Shown: positions 1 through 6,616 of the stretch, piece after piece | Layout of the letters: each line of letters opens with the position of its first letter | Numbering within the stretch: position 1 is the first letter of the stretch | NCBI GenBank assembly: GCA_027728145.1 | Contig: JAQBZV010000052.1 | Location: 1-7,099 of the forward strand | Direction: 5' to 3' | DNA length: 7,099 bases | From: Actinomycetota bacterium | GTDB taxonomy: Bacteria; Actinomycetota; Actinomycetes; Actinomycetales; Microbacteriaceae | Program-made: the position numbers and the translations under genes | The notes under the pieces: model-generated | Told to the model about the DNA's origin: nothing | Seen by the model: only the letters and a program-made list of their open reading frames with translations | Database searches by the model: none

Positions 1-2156
1 TCCACCAAGACCTTCTGACCGACCGACAGGACGTCTTCGACGTCCTCCACTCGCTTACCACCGGCAAGCTTGCGAACCTCGGAGATGTGGAGGAGGCCAT
101 CCTTACCAGGAACCAGGGAGATGAAAGCACCGAAGGTGGCAATCTTCACCACAGTTCCAAGATATTGCTCGCCCACTTCAGGGTTCACCGGGTTGGCGAT
201 CGCGTTCACGCGAGCCCGTGCGGCCTCAGCGCTGTCGCCATCGACGGCCCCGATGTAGACGGTGCCGTCATCATCAATCGAGATGTCGGCTCCGGTCTCA
301 TCCTGGATGGAGTTGATGGTCTTGCCCTTGGGCCCAATCAGCTCACCAATCTTGTCGGCAGGAATCTGAACCGTGATCACGCGAGGCGCGGTCGGTGCCA
401 TCTCATCCGGAGAATCAATGGCCTGGTTCATCACACCGAGGATGTGGAGGCGAGCCTCTTTGGCCTGGGTCAAGGCACCCGCGAGGACACTGGCAGGAAT
501 TCCATCGAGCTTGGTGTCCAGCTGAATAGCTGTCACAAACTCGCTTGTTCCCGCAACCTTGAAGTCCATGTCACCCAGGGCATCTTCTGCGCCGAGGATG
601 TCGGTGAGAGCTGCGTAGCGCATTTCTCCATCCACCTCGTCAGAGATAAGACCCATAGCGATACCGGCAACGGGAGCCTTCAGGGGAACACCGGCGTTCA
701 GCATCGACAGAGTCGACGCACACACCGAACCCATGGAGGTGGATCCGTTGGAGCTGAGAGCCTCCGACACCTGGCGAATCGCGTAGGGGAAATCTTCACG
801 GCTTGGCAACACGGGCACAAGTGCTCGCTCTGCCAAGAAACCGTGCCCAATTTCACGACGCTTCGGGGTGCCCACGCGACCGGTCTCACCGGTGGAGTAG
901 GGCGGGAAGTTGTAGTGGTGCATGTAGCGCTTGGACTTCACCGGAGCAAGCGAATCGATCTGCTGCTCCAACTTCAGCATGTTCAAGGTGGTAACACCCA
1001 TGATCTGGGTCTCTCCACGCTGGAACAGAGCGGAACCGTGAACGCGAGGAATCACATCGACCTCAGCGTCAATGACGCGAAGGTCGGAGGTTCCACGGCC
1101 ATCGATACGAATACCCTCGGCCAGCACACGGGTGCGCATGACGCGCTTGGTGACGGACTTATAGGCAGCAGACACCATGGCGTTGGAGTCCTCGGGGAGG
1201 TCTCCGGCGCTCACCTTCGCGGCGATAGCTTCCTTGACGCGAGCCTTCAGCTCATCATCAGCAGCTTGACGCTCCTGCTTGTCAGCGATTTGGTAGACGC
1301 TCGCGAGCTCTGTCGCGGCCGCTGCGTCCACTGCGGCGAGAACCTCGTCGGAGTAGTCGGAGAAGACCGGGTAGTTCTCGATTTCCTTAGCGGACTGGTC
1401 AGCCATTTTTTGCTGAGCCTCAACCAACTGCTTCAGGAAAGGCTTAGCGGCTTCCAAACCGGCAGCCACCACATCCTCATCGGGCTTCGTGGCGCCGCCC
1501 TGAATGAGCTCCCAGCTACCCTCCGTGGCCTCAGCCTCCACCATCATGATGGCGACGTCTTCCTTGCCCTTCTTGTCTTTGACGACACGACCGGCAACAA
1601 CGATGTCAAACACGGCCTCAGCGAGCTGAGAGTGCTTGGGGAAAGCGACCCACTGGTCACCGATAAGAGCCAATCGCACGGCCGCGATGGGACCACTGAA
1701 GGGCAGACCCGAGATCTGGGTGGACGCGCTGGCGGCGTTGATTGCCAGAGCGTCATAGAACTCATCAGGGGCAATCGAGAGCACCGTGATCACAATCTGG
1801 ACCTCGTTGCGCAAACCATCCACGAAGGAGGGGCGCAGTGGCCGGTCGATCAGACGGCAGACCAGGATGGCCTCGGTAGAGGGGCGACCTTCACGGCGGA
1901 AGAAAGATCCGGGGATCTTTCCCGCAGCGTAAGCGCGCTCTTCAACGTCAACGGTCAGGGGGAAGAAGTCAAAACCCTCACGGGCATTCTTCGAGGCACT
2001 CGTTGCCGAGAGCAGCATGGTTTCTTCATCCAGGTATGCAGCAACCGCACCCTGGGCTTGCTGGGCCAAACGACCCGTTTCAAAGCGCACGGTGCGCTTT
2101 CCGAACTTGCCGTTATCCAAAACAGCTTCAGCGAACTTGATTTCTGGACCTTCCAT
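1..2156 (-). CDS. pnp: Polyribonucleotide nucleotidyltransferase (PNPase), 3' end beyond the left edge
   Basis: PNPase degrades RNA 3' to 5' using phosphate, releasing nucleoside diphosphates, and can run in reverse to add tails; it acts as a cytoplasmic trimer. The visible 718 codons begin [19 protein letters not shown], the usual actinobacterial start, 9 bases after AAGGAGAT. Domains in order are a first RNase PH core (about 10-230), an all-helical linker (about 250-330), a second RNase PH core (about 340-560), a KH domain with GPKG at 608-611, and an S1 domain from about 657 ([22 protein letters not shown]). The catalytic residues matching E. coli D486, D492 and K494 are D525, D531 and K533 in LGDMDFK. 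Actinobacterial PNPases are usually about 740-760 residues, so probably only the end of S1 and a short tail are missing. The reading frame is intact. It lies downstream of rpsO in the same direction, the classical arrangement. Confidence 0.97.
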   Translation of the reverse strand, partial: MEGPEIKFAEAVLDNGKFGKRTVRFETGRLAQQAQGAVAAYLDEETMLLSATSASKNAREGFDFFPLTVDVEERAYAAGKIPGSFFRREGRPSTEAILVCRLIDRPLRPSFVDGLRNEVQIVITVLSIAPDEFYDALAINAASASTQISGLPFSGPIAAVRLALIGDQWVAFPKHSQLAEAVFDIVVAGRVVKDKKGKEDVAIMMVEAEATEGSWELIQGGATKPDEDVVAAGLEAAKPFLKQLVEAQQKMADQSAKEIENYPVFSDYSDEVLAAVDAAAATELASVYQIADKQERQAADDELKARVKEAIAAKVSAGDLPEDSNAMVSAAYKSVTKRVMRTRVLAEGIRIDGRGTSDLRVIDAEVDVIPRVHGSALFQRGETQIMGVTTLNMLKLEQQIDSLAPVKSKRYMHHYNFPPYSTGETGRVGTPKRREIGHGFLAERALVPVLPSREDFPYAIRQVSEALSSNGSTSMGSVCASTLSMLNAGVPLKAPVAGIAMGLISDEVDGEMRYAALTDILGAEDALGDMDFKVAGTSEFVTAIQLDTKLDGIPASVLAGALTQAKEARLHILGVMNQAIDSPDEMAPTAPRVITVQIPADKIGELIGPKGKTINSIQDETGADISIDDDGTVYIGAVDGDSAEAARARVNAIANPVNPEVGEQYLGTVVKIATFGAFISLVPGKDGLLHISEVRKLAGGKRVEDVEDVLSVGQKVLV

Positions 2157-2165
2157 TAAGGTCAC

Positions 2166-2173
2166 ATCTCCTT
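2166..2173 (-). promoter_or_regulatory. Ribosome binding site of pnp
   Basis: AAGGAGAT lies 9 bases before the ATG. It is a near-perfect Shine-Dalgarno match and fixes the pnp start at the MEGPEIKF methionine. Confidence 0.85.
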
Positions 2174-2186
2174 ATATCTCTTCGAA

Positions 2187-2212
2187 CATGCCCAACCGAC
2201 CGGCCGGGCATG
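2187..2212 (-). promoter_or_regulatory. Hairpin in the pnp 5' leader
   Basis: Perfect 7-base arms CATGCCC and GGGCATG enclose a 12-base loop, ending about 14 bases upstream of the pnp Shine-Dalgarno sequence. In E. coli a leader stem of pnp mediates autocontrol through RNase III and PNPase itself. Whether this shorter stem does the same is unknown. Confidence 0.35.
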
Positions 2213-2416
2213 GCGGCACGCCACGACGAGAGAGGGAAGGATGAGTCCACCACATCTGTGGGGCCTGTTTCTGGCCAACAGTAGAAGTGCACTGTCCTGT
2301 GACAGTAGACCACCACCGGTGACCAGCTCCTGACCCACCTACTCCCGCAGAGAGCCATATTCAGTTGTGTGCAGGTGAGATTCACCTACTGCTTTAGGGT
2401 AGCGCGATTGTCCCCC

Positions 2417-2452
2417 AAAAGCGATACCCCGCACCATCGGCGCGGGGTATCG
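2417..2452 (-). terminator. Rho-independent terminator or attenuator after rpsO
   Basis: A perfect 11-bp stem (CGATACCCCGC at 2422-2432 with GCGGGGTATCG at 2442-2452) has a 9-base loop. On the minus strand it is followed by C and then four T residues, starting 15 bases after the rpsO stop. The plus side has no T run, so the element reads in the rpsO direction. The short U tract suggests leaky termination, which would let some transcripts continue into pnp, as at the t1 site of E. coli rpsO-pnp. Confidence 0.8.
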
Positions 2453-2467
2453 ACAGAAAACTGGATG

Positions 2468-2737
2468 TTATCGACGCAGACCGAGCTTCTCAATCAGCGC
2501 GCGGTAACGGGCAATATCAACGCGCTGCAGGTAACCCAGCAGGCGGCGACGGCGACCGACCATGAGCAACAGACCACGACGAGAGTGGTGGTCGTGCTTG
2601 TGCTCTTTGAGGTGTTCGGTCAACTCGTTGATGCGGTGAGACATCAGTGCAATCTGGACCTCGGGAGAGCCAGTGTCACCGGGATGGGTGGCGTATGTCT
2701 CGATAATGCTTGATTTTGTATCTGGCGCAATAGCCAT
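2468..2737 (-). CDS. rpsO: 30S ribosomal protein S15
   Basis: S15 binds the central domain of 16S rRNA at the helix 20-21-22 junction early in 30S assembly. The 89-residue product is exactly the family length. It carries the S15 hallmarks [11 protein letters not shown] (about 20-30), [13 protein letters not shown] (about 45-57), [12 protein letters not shown] and the C-terminus [14 protein letters not shown]. The rRNA-contacting segments (the DTGSPE loop and [10 protein letters not shown]) are intact. The frame is open for 12 more codons upstream ([12 protein letters not shown]), but [10 protein letters not shown] is the family start and has AAGGAGAG 5 bases upstream, so the longer reading is rejected. 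pnp follows after a terminator-bearing gap and aspA lies upstream. Confidence 0.98.
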   Translation of the reverse strand: MAIAPDTKSSIIETYATHPGDTGSPEVQIALMSHRINELTEHLKEHKHDHHSRRGLLLMVGRRRRLLGYLQRVDIARYRALIEKLGLRR

Positions 2738-2742
2738 GTCAG

Positions 2743-2750
2743 CTCTCCTT
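2743..2750 (-). promoter_or_regulatory. Ribosome binding site of rpsO
   Basis: AAGGAGAG stands 5 bases before the ATG of MAIAPDTK. It decides between this start and a longer in-frame reading that begins 12 codons earlier. Confidence 0.85.
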
Positions 2751-2760
2751 CGTCTCGCTG

Positions 2761-2812
2761 CGCGGCGCCTCATCCGGTGATGAAGCTCTACTTTCCGCGG
2801 CCGTTACACGGC
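2761..2812 (-). promoter_or_regulatory. Possible structured rpsO leader (S15 autoregulation candidate)
   Basis: Three short helices fit together just upstream of the rpsO Shine-Dalgarno sequence. An outer stem pairs CGCGG 2761-2765 with CCGCG 2795-2799. It encloses a hairpin TCATC 2770-2774 with GATGA 2779-2783. A hairpin GCCGT 2800-2804 with ACGGC 2808-2812 directly abuts the outer stem. S15 represses its own translation in several phyla through unrelated leader structures, often with stacked helices or a junction. The pairing is visible; the regulatory role is inference. Confidence 0.35.
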
Positions 2813-2822
2813 ACAGCCTTCA

Positions 2823-2828
2823 ACTCTA
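2823..2828 (-). promoter_or_regulatory. Candidate -10 box for rpsO
   Basis: TAGAGT on the minus strand fits the actinobacterial TAnnnT pattern. A weak TTCCGC lies 17 bases upstream. Transcription would start near 2816, just before the leader helices, giving a leader of about 80 bases. A second TAGAGT occurs at 2933-2938, so the choice is not firm. Confidence 0.3.
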
Positions 2829-2836
2829 GCTCATGA

Positions 2837-2860
2837 CCCTGCCTGGCGGAAGCCAGAGGG
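2837..2860 (-). repeat. Bulged inverted repeat upstream of rpsO
   Basis: CTGGC 2843-2847 pairs with GCCAG 2852-2856 across a 4-base loop. After a 2-base bulge the stem extends with CCCT 2837-2840 and AGGG 2857-2860. It could be an operator or a transcript hairpin from an upstream start. No T run follows it, so it is not an obvious terminator. Confidence 0.35.
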
Positions 2861-2949
2861 CCCCACACAGACCCCCAAGCCGTTATCAACCCGTAATCAA
2901 GGAGGGATTGACCAACCCAGTCTTTTCTTGCCACTCTAGGGACAAGTTA

Positions 2950-2997
2950 CTCGCCGCTCAGATGCGCCGGAGGCCAAGCCCCGCCCTGGGCGGCGAG
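2950..2997 (-). terminator. GC-rich stem-loop after aspA, possible terminator
   Basis: Perfect 8-base arms CTCGCCGC (2950-2957) and GCGGCGAG (2990-2997) begin 4 bases after the aspA stop. A competing compact palindrome, CCGCCC-T-GGGCGG (2981-2993), lies inside. The minus-strand sequence that follows has no U tract, so this is either a U-less actinobacterial-type terminator or an RNA 3'-end protection structure. Confidence 0.4.
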
Positions 2998-3001
2998 GTT
3001 C

Positions 3002-4543
3002 TTAACCCACCTCTTCCGGTTCGATGTCGGCCGGCGGCAAGGTGACGAGGCCCGTTCCGAGCGTCAGCCCACTCAGACGCTCCGGAGACAGCACCTTCTC
3101 CACCTCCTCAGCGTCCATCAAACCCTGAGCAATGACGAGTTCGCGCACTGTTCCCCCGCCCGCAAGCGCCTCATACGCAATCGCGGCAGCTTTCTGATAC
3201 CCGATGTAGGGGGTGAGGGCGGTCACCACTCCCACACTTGCCTCCACCTGCTGATGTAGGCGTTCTTCGTTCGCTGTGATGCCCTCCACGCAGTTGACTC
3301 GCAGTGTCTTACACGCATTGGTCAGCCACACCACAGACTGCAGTATCGAGGAAGCAATGATGGGCTCGAACGCGTTCAACTGCAGTTGCCCCCCCTCCGC
3401 CGCCGCGGTGACGGTGGCATCCGAACCGATGATGGCAAAAGCCACCTGGTTCACCACCTCGGGGATCACCGGATTCACTTTGCCGGGCATGATGGACGAG
3501 CCCGCCTGACGAGCCGGGAGCGTAATTTCCCCGAACCCTGCTTGGGGGCCGCTGGAGAGCAGTCGGAGGTCATTACAGATCTTGGAGAGCTTCACGGCGG
3601 CACGCTTGAGAGTTCCCGACAGTGTCATGAACACTCCGGCGTCGCTGGTGGCCTCAATAAGGTCTGGAGCAGTTCTGATGTCGAGACCGGTCAGCTCCGC
3701 CAGGTGGGCGCGCACGGCCTCTGGGTATCGGGGATCGGCCGTGATTCCCGTGCCAATCGCCGTCGCGCCGAGGTTGATTTCACACAGGAACGGGATGGTC
3801 TCTTTGATGCGGTCGTGGTCTTCTCGCAACGTGGTGGCGAAACCACCAAACTCTTGGCCCAGGGTCATGGGGACCGCATCCTGCAACTGGGTGCGCCCCA
3901 CCTTCAGAATGGTTTGAAACTCGCGGCCCTTATCCGCAAAAGACTCTGCCAAGAGTTTGTGCTCGGCGAAGAGGCGCTGCACGCCAAGAACCATGCCCAG
4001 TTTGATCGCCGTGGGGTAGACATCGTTGGTGGACTGGGATCGATTGACATCGTCAATCGGGTGCAGGAATTCGTATTCACCCTTCTGGTGACCCATCAGT
4101 TCGAGCCCTCGGTTGGCAATGACCTCGTTGGCACACATGTTGGTCGAGGTTCCCGCCCCGCCCTGCACGGCTCCCAACACGAACTGGTCGTGGAGCGCTC
4201 CTGACCACAGCTCCTCACACACCTGTTCGATGATCTCGGCTTTCTCCGTCGAGAGGGCACCGATGTCGCGGTTAGCTCTGGCAGCAGCCTGCTTAACCCG
4301 GGCAATGCCGCGAATCAGGTCTGGGTAGTTGGAAATCGCCCGACGGGTAATCGGGAAGTTCACTAGTGCGCGGGCGGTGTGGATACCCCAGTACGCGTCG
4401 GCGGGGACATCCAGCTCGCCGAGGGAATCCTTCTCCCTGCGCAACGGGACTCCGGTTGAGTCTTGGCCTGGAGCTAAGCGGTAGCGCGCTTCACCATCAG
4501 GACCCTCCTGGAGAGAGGGACCAGGACCGGTGGTGTGGACCAC
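3002..4543 (-). CDS. aspA: Aspartate ammonia-lyase (aspartase)
   Basis: It reversibly splits L-aspartate into fumarate and ammonia in the cytoplasm; the family acts as a homotetramer. From the GTG chosen here (513 residues), the motifs are DVPADAYWGIHTARA near 45-59, GGAGTSTNM at 128-136, HPIDDVN at 161-167, GRTQLQDAVPMTLGQE at 216-231 and the fumarase/aspartase signature GSSIMPGKVNP at 348-358, which holds the catalytic serine loop. TQLQDAVPMT, where fumarase has THLQDA, together with NPVIPEVVNQ, indicates aspartase. The start is uncertain. This GTG has GAAGGGGG 7 bases upstream. A GTG at 4618 gives 538 residues but has no ribosome site. A TTG at 4444, preceded by GGAG at 5 bases, gives 480 residues, close to the 478 of E. 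coli AspA. The Gly/Pro-rich first 33 residues are outside the conserved fold. The gene diverges from the glutaredoxin. Confidence 0.93.
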   Translation of the reverse strand: MVHTTGPGPSLQEGPDGEARYRLAPGQDSTGVPLRREKDSLGELDVPADAYWGIHTARALVNFPITRRAISNYPDLIRGIARVKQAAARANRDIGALSTEKAEIIEQVCEELWSGALHDQFVLGAVQGGAGTSTNMCANEVIANRGLELMGHQKGEYEFLHPIDDVNRSQSTNDVYPTAIKLGMVLGVQRLFAEHKLLAESFADKGREFQTILKVGRTQLQDAVPMTLGQEFGGFATTLREDHDRIKETIPFLCEINLGATAIGTGITADPRYPEAVRAHLAELTGLDIRTAPDLIEATSDAGVFMTLSGTLKRAAVKLSKICNDLRLLSSGPQAGFGEITLPARQAGSSIMPGKVNPVIPEVVNQVAFAIIGSDATVTAAAEGGQLQLNAFEPIIASSILQSVVWLTNACKTLRVNCVEGITANEERLHQQVEASVGVVTALTPYIGYQKAAAIAYEALAGGGTVRELVIAQGLMDAEEVEKVLSPERLSGLTLGTGLVTLPPADIEPEEVG

Positions 4544-4550
4544 GCGCGCA

Positions 4551-4558
4551 CCCCCTTC
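4551..4558 (-). promoter_or_regulatory. Candidate ribosome binding site for the aspA GTG start
   Basis: GAAGGGGG lies 7 bases before GTG 4543. It is the best purine-rich site among the three possible aspA starts by length, though GGAG at 4450-4453 before TTG 4444 competes with it. Confidence 0.4.
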
Positions 4559-4580
4559 GGTGACGGAGGGAATAAACCCC

Positions 4581-4631
4581 TTGTGCCCCGAGTTTAGGAG
4601 GTCATAGGTTAACCCCACGAATCGTTAGGCT
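4581..4631 (+). promoter_or_regulatory. Candidate promoter of the glutaredoxin gene
   Basis: Two overlapping possibilities exist. TTGTGC (4581-4586), an 18-base spacer, then TAGGTT (4605-4610) forms a -35/-10 pair. TAGGCT (4626-4631) is a better-placed -10-like box with no clear -35. The same TAGGCT hexamer precedes the nuclease gene. This stretch also lies inside or just before the alternative aspA starts, so it must serve both directions. Confidence 0.35.
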
Positions 4632-4650
4632 TATCTCACTGAATCACGAC

Positions 4651-4657
4651 GGAGAGG
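4651..4657 (+). promoter_or_regulatory. Ribosome binding site of the glutaredoxin gene
   Basis: GGAGAGG lies 7 bases before the ATG and supports that start. Confidence 0.75.
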
Positions 4658-4664
4658 CGCAACA

Positions 4665-4925
4665 ATGTCGGAAGAATCCAAGTGGGTCGAGTTTTATGGA
4701 GCCGCGTGGTGCGGCGATTGTGTTCGTGCTCGAGCGCTGCTCGAGCACTACGGGGTGGACTTCACCTACCACGATGTGGACGCTAGTGATGAGGACAAAG
4801 CGAAGGCAATCGAACTCAGCGGTCGCCCCAACATTCCCGTGTTGCTATTCCCGGATGGCTCTGTTCTCACCGAACCCAGTAACCCGCTGTTGAACAGCAA
4901 ACTGACCGAGCTGGAGATGATCTAG
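4665..4925 (+). CDS. Mycoredoxin-type glutaredoxin family protein
   Basis: A small cytoplasmic thiol oxidoreductase of 86 residues, the full length of a one-domain glutaredoxin. The first beta strand (WVEFYGAAW) leads to the active site C16-G-D-C19. The cis-proline is P58 in NIPVLLF, and the DGSVLTEPS stretch (64-72) is the usual thiol-binding C-terminal segment. The C-G-x-C site and the layout resemble mycobacterial mycoredoxin-1 (CGYC), which reduces mycothiol mixed disulfides, rather than NrdH or thioredoxin. Mycothiol as partner is inferred from the apparent actinobacterial host. The gene diverges from aspA and is followed after 35 bases by the nuclease, which seems to have its own promoter. 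The exact substrate cannot be told from sequence. Confidence 0.9.
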   Translation: MSEESKWVEFYGAAWCGDCVRARALLEHYGVDFTYHDVDASDEDKAKAIELSGRPNIPVLLFPDGSVLTEPSNPLLNSKLTELEMI

Positions 4926-4932
4926 CTCCAGC
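4910..4932 (+). repeat. Inverted repeat spanning the glutaredoxin stop codon
   Basis: GCTGGAG (4910-4916) and CTCCAGC (4926-4932) form a perfect 7-bp stem, with the stop codon in its 9-base loop. No T run follows. It could protect the mRNA 3' end, pause transcription, or be chance pairing of the Leu-Glu codons with the spacer. Confidence 0.4.
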
Positions 4933-4947
4933 GTCACCGCTCTGACC

Positions 4948-4953
4948 TAGGCT
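4948..4953 (+). promoter_or_regulatory. Candidate -10 box for leaderless transcription of the nuclease gene
   Basis: TAGGCT ends 7 bases before the ATG, the spacing expected when transcription starts at the start codon itself. No Shine-Dalgarno sequence is present in the GTGGGCC that separates them. Leaderless mRNAs are common in actinobacteria. No convincing -35 hexamer is seen. Confidence 0.5.
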
Positions 4954-4960
4954 GTGGGCC

Positions 4961-6616
4961 ATGCAACGCCTGGGTGATGGTTCATGGGTGATTTCGGCAA
5001 GTGACCTTGCTATCTTCACATCTTGCCCGTGGAGACTCGCCCTCCTTGCCGATGAAAAGCTCGGCAAAGGTGTCAATGTCCCCGACGTCACGGACCCGAT
5101 GATGGATTTGGTGGCCCGGTTGGGTCTCGAGCACGAAGCGAGACAGCTCGACATCCTCAGATCCCAGATGAGTGTCGTGGAACTCAGCTACGAGCCCGCC
5201 GACCCCCGAGACGCTGACACTTGGCGGGCCACCATAGCCCGCGCGAGGCAGGAGACCCTCGACGCACTCTCCTCAGATACGGGCGCTCTCTTCCAGGCAA
5301 CGCTGTGCGAGGAGGTGCTGCCCGATGCTCCGCTCCCGATCGGCTTTCAAGGCTTCGCTGACTTCATTGTCCGGCAGGGAGACGTGTGGGAGATTTGGGA
5401 TTCCAAGTTGGCTCGAAGCGCAAAAGAACACGCCCTGATCCAACTCGCAGCGTATGCCGACCAGCTGGAACGCCAGGGGATTGCGCTTGCCCCCACTGTG
5501 CGGATTGTCCTGGGGGATGGCGTCCACAGTGTTCATGAGCTTCAGAGCCTGCGTCCGGCCTACCTTGCGCTCCGGGCAGACGTGATGGAGCTGATTGAGC
5601 GCCGAGTGGCAGATGCCGACCCGGTGACCTGGCGAAACCCTCTCTACGCGCCGTGTGGAAGCAAGAAATGCCCCGCGTGCAGTGAACAGATCCCCCTCCA
5701 GGATGATCTTTTTCAGATTGCCGGGCTCCGGAGGGCGCAACGAGACAAGATCTTGACAGGAGGCTTTGACACTCTCCGTGATTTCTCTCAGGCCTCGAGA
5801 GACGACGTTCGTCGATTTGTCCCCGGTATCGGAGCGGACACCCTGGAGGGCCTTCACCTGCAGGCTCGCCTCCAGGTCGCCACGCAGGATAACCCAGGCG
5901 CCCGACCGGCCTTTGAGGTCCACTCCCCGGGGGTGCTCGAGAGTATTCCCCCGCCGAGCCCTGGAGATATTTTCTTTGACTTTGAGGGAGATCCCACCCA
6001 CCAGGAGTTTGCAGCCGACGGCAGTCCGCAGGGCTCCCGTTCGCCAGACGACGATTCAGTCTGGTTTGGGATCGAATACCTCTTTGGCATGTGGGGAGAG
6101 AACCTCAACCCGGATGTTCCTGACACCTCTTTCTTGCCGCTGTGGGCTGAAAGCTTTAACGAGGAACGCGAGGTGCTGGAGGCTTTTCTTGAGCTTCTCG
6201 AGGCCAGATTCCTCGCTTTTCCTGACATGCACGTGTATCACTACGCCGCTTATGAGCGCACGCGACTGAACGCGATGGCCAAGCGCCATCGGGTGGACTC
6301 CCCCACCCTCCAGGCGCTCCTGGATGACCACCTGGTTGACCTCTACCCGATCGTCACGAAGAGCCTCACTGTGGGGCTCTCAAGCTACGGTCTCAAGGCT
6401 CTGGAGGCCCTGTATTTTGACCCGGACACCCGATCAGGAATTGCGGGTGGGGGCGAATCGGTTGTGGCCTTTTCGGACTACAGGCGTGCGCACGCCGAGG
6501 GAGATGCAGACGCCGCGAAACTACTCAAAGACAGCATCCTGCACTACAACCGGATTGACTGCCTCTCCACCAGGGCTCTCCGGGATTGGCTCATCACCAC
6601 TGCGCTTAGTCGCTAG
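4961..6616 (+). CDS. TM0106-family RecB-like nuclease without helicase domain
   Basis: A putative DNA nuclease of unknown physiological role. The N-terminal part (about 10-245) is a PD-(D/E)xK fold of the RecB/Cas4 type: GLEHE with H58, GFADF with D134, WDSK with D147 and K149, and Q161-xxx-Y165. C22 plus C232, C237 and C240 form the split four-cysteine pattern that binds an iron-sulfur cluster in AddB, Dna2 and Cas4. Residues about 250-305 look like helix-hairpin-helix DNA binding (VPGIGADTLEGLHLQ). Residues about 335-545 look like a DEDD-type RNase H-fold exonuclease: D340 and E342 in FFDFEGD, YHYAAYE at 426-432, D460 in LVDLYPIV, SYGLKALE, and Y529-NRI-D533. As I recall, many actinobacterial members continue into a superfamily 1 helicase of several hundred residues; here the frame ends at 551 with an opposing gene directly after. 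Both nuclease sites look intact. The ATG follows a -10-like TAGGCT with no ribosome site. Confidence 0.9.
   Translation: MQRLGDGSWVISASDLAIFTSCPWRLALLADEKLGKGVNVPDVTDPMMDLVARLGLEHEARQLDILRSQMSVVELSYEPADPRDADTWRATIARARQETLDALSSDTGALFQATLCEEVLPDAPLPIGFQGFADFIVRQGDVWEIWDSKLARSAKEHALIQLAAYADQLERQGIALAPTVRIVLGDGVHSVHELQSLRPAYLALRADVMELIERRVADADPVTWRNPLYAPCGSKKCPACSEQIPLQDDLFQIAGLRRAQRDKILTGGFDTLRDFSQASRDDVRRFVPGIGADTLEGLHLQARLQVATQDNPGARPAFEVHSPGVLESIPPPSPGDIFFDFEGDPTHQEFAADGSPQGSRSPDDDSVWFGIEYLFGMWGENLNPDVPDTSFLPLWAESFNEEREVLEAFLELLEARFLAFPDMHVYHYAAYERTRLNAMAKRHRVDSPTLQALLDDHLVDLYPIVTKSLTVGLSSYGLKALEALYFDPDTRSGIAGGGESVVAFSDYRRAHAEGDADAAKLLKDSILHYNRIDCLSTRALRDWLITTALSR

Larger units (their letters stand above)
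2157..2467 (-). other. rpsO-pnp intergenic region and pnp leader
   Basis: This gap holds no convincing gene. Going along the minus strand from rpsO, it contains the rpsO terminator (listed separately) and then several short inverted repeats: AGGTGA-GAT-TCACCT (2373-2387), ACTGTC-CTGT-GACAGT (2291-2306), CCACA-TC-TGTGG (2250-2261) and CATGCCC/GGGCATG (2187-2212). ACAGTAGA occurs twice (2278-2285, 2302-2309), as does CACCTACT (2336-2343, 2383-2390). A weak pnp promoter is possible on the minus strand: CTGTCA (2300-2305), a 16-base spacer, then TACTGT (2278-2283), which would give a leader of about 115 bases. The promoter reading is an inference from hexamer similarity only. Confidence 0.45.

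Noticed and set aside
87..2159. A 690-codon plus-strand open frame across the whole pnp region
   Set aside because: It is exactly antisense to a full PNPase with all domains and catalytic residues, its translation resembles no family I know, and no good ribosome site was seen. Such long shadows arise from codon bias in GC-rich genes.
2369..2713. Plus-strand open frame of 114 codons over rpsO
   Set aside because: Antisense to rpsO and runs through its terminator; no family resemblance.
2833..3045. Possible small plus-strand gene of 70 codons between rpsO and aspA
   Set aside because: It runs through the hairpins and into the aspA 3' end, its composition is Pro/Arg-rich like random GC-rich sequence, and there is no ribosome site.
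3386..4204. A 272-codon plus-strand open frame
   Set aside because: Antisense to the conserved core of aspA; its translation shows no recognisable domain.
3002..4543. Class II fumarase instead of aspartase
   Set aside because: The shared GSSIMPGKVNP signature fits both, but TQLQDAVPMT and GHQKGEY followed by HPIDDVN are aspartase features; fumarase has THLQDA.
4961..5700. Cas4 of a CRISPR adaptation module
   Set aside because: The four-cysteine RecB-like fold resembles Cas4, but the protein is much longer, has a DEDD exonuclease-like second domain, and no repeat array, cas1 or cas2 is in the window.
5273..6001. A 242-codon minus-strand open frame
   Set aside because: Antisense to the nuclease gene, whose motifs are intact in the other reading.
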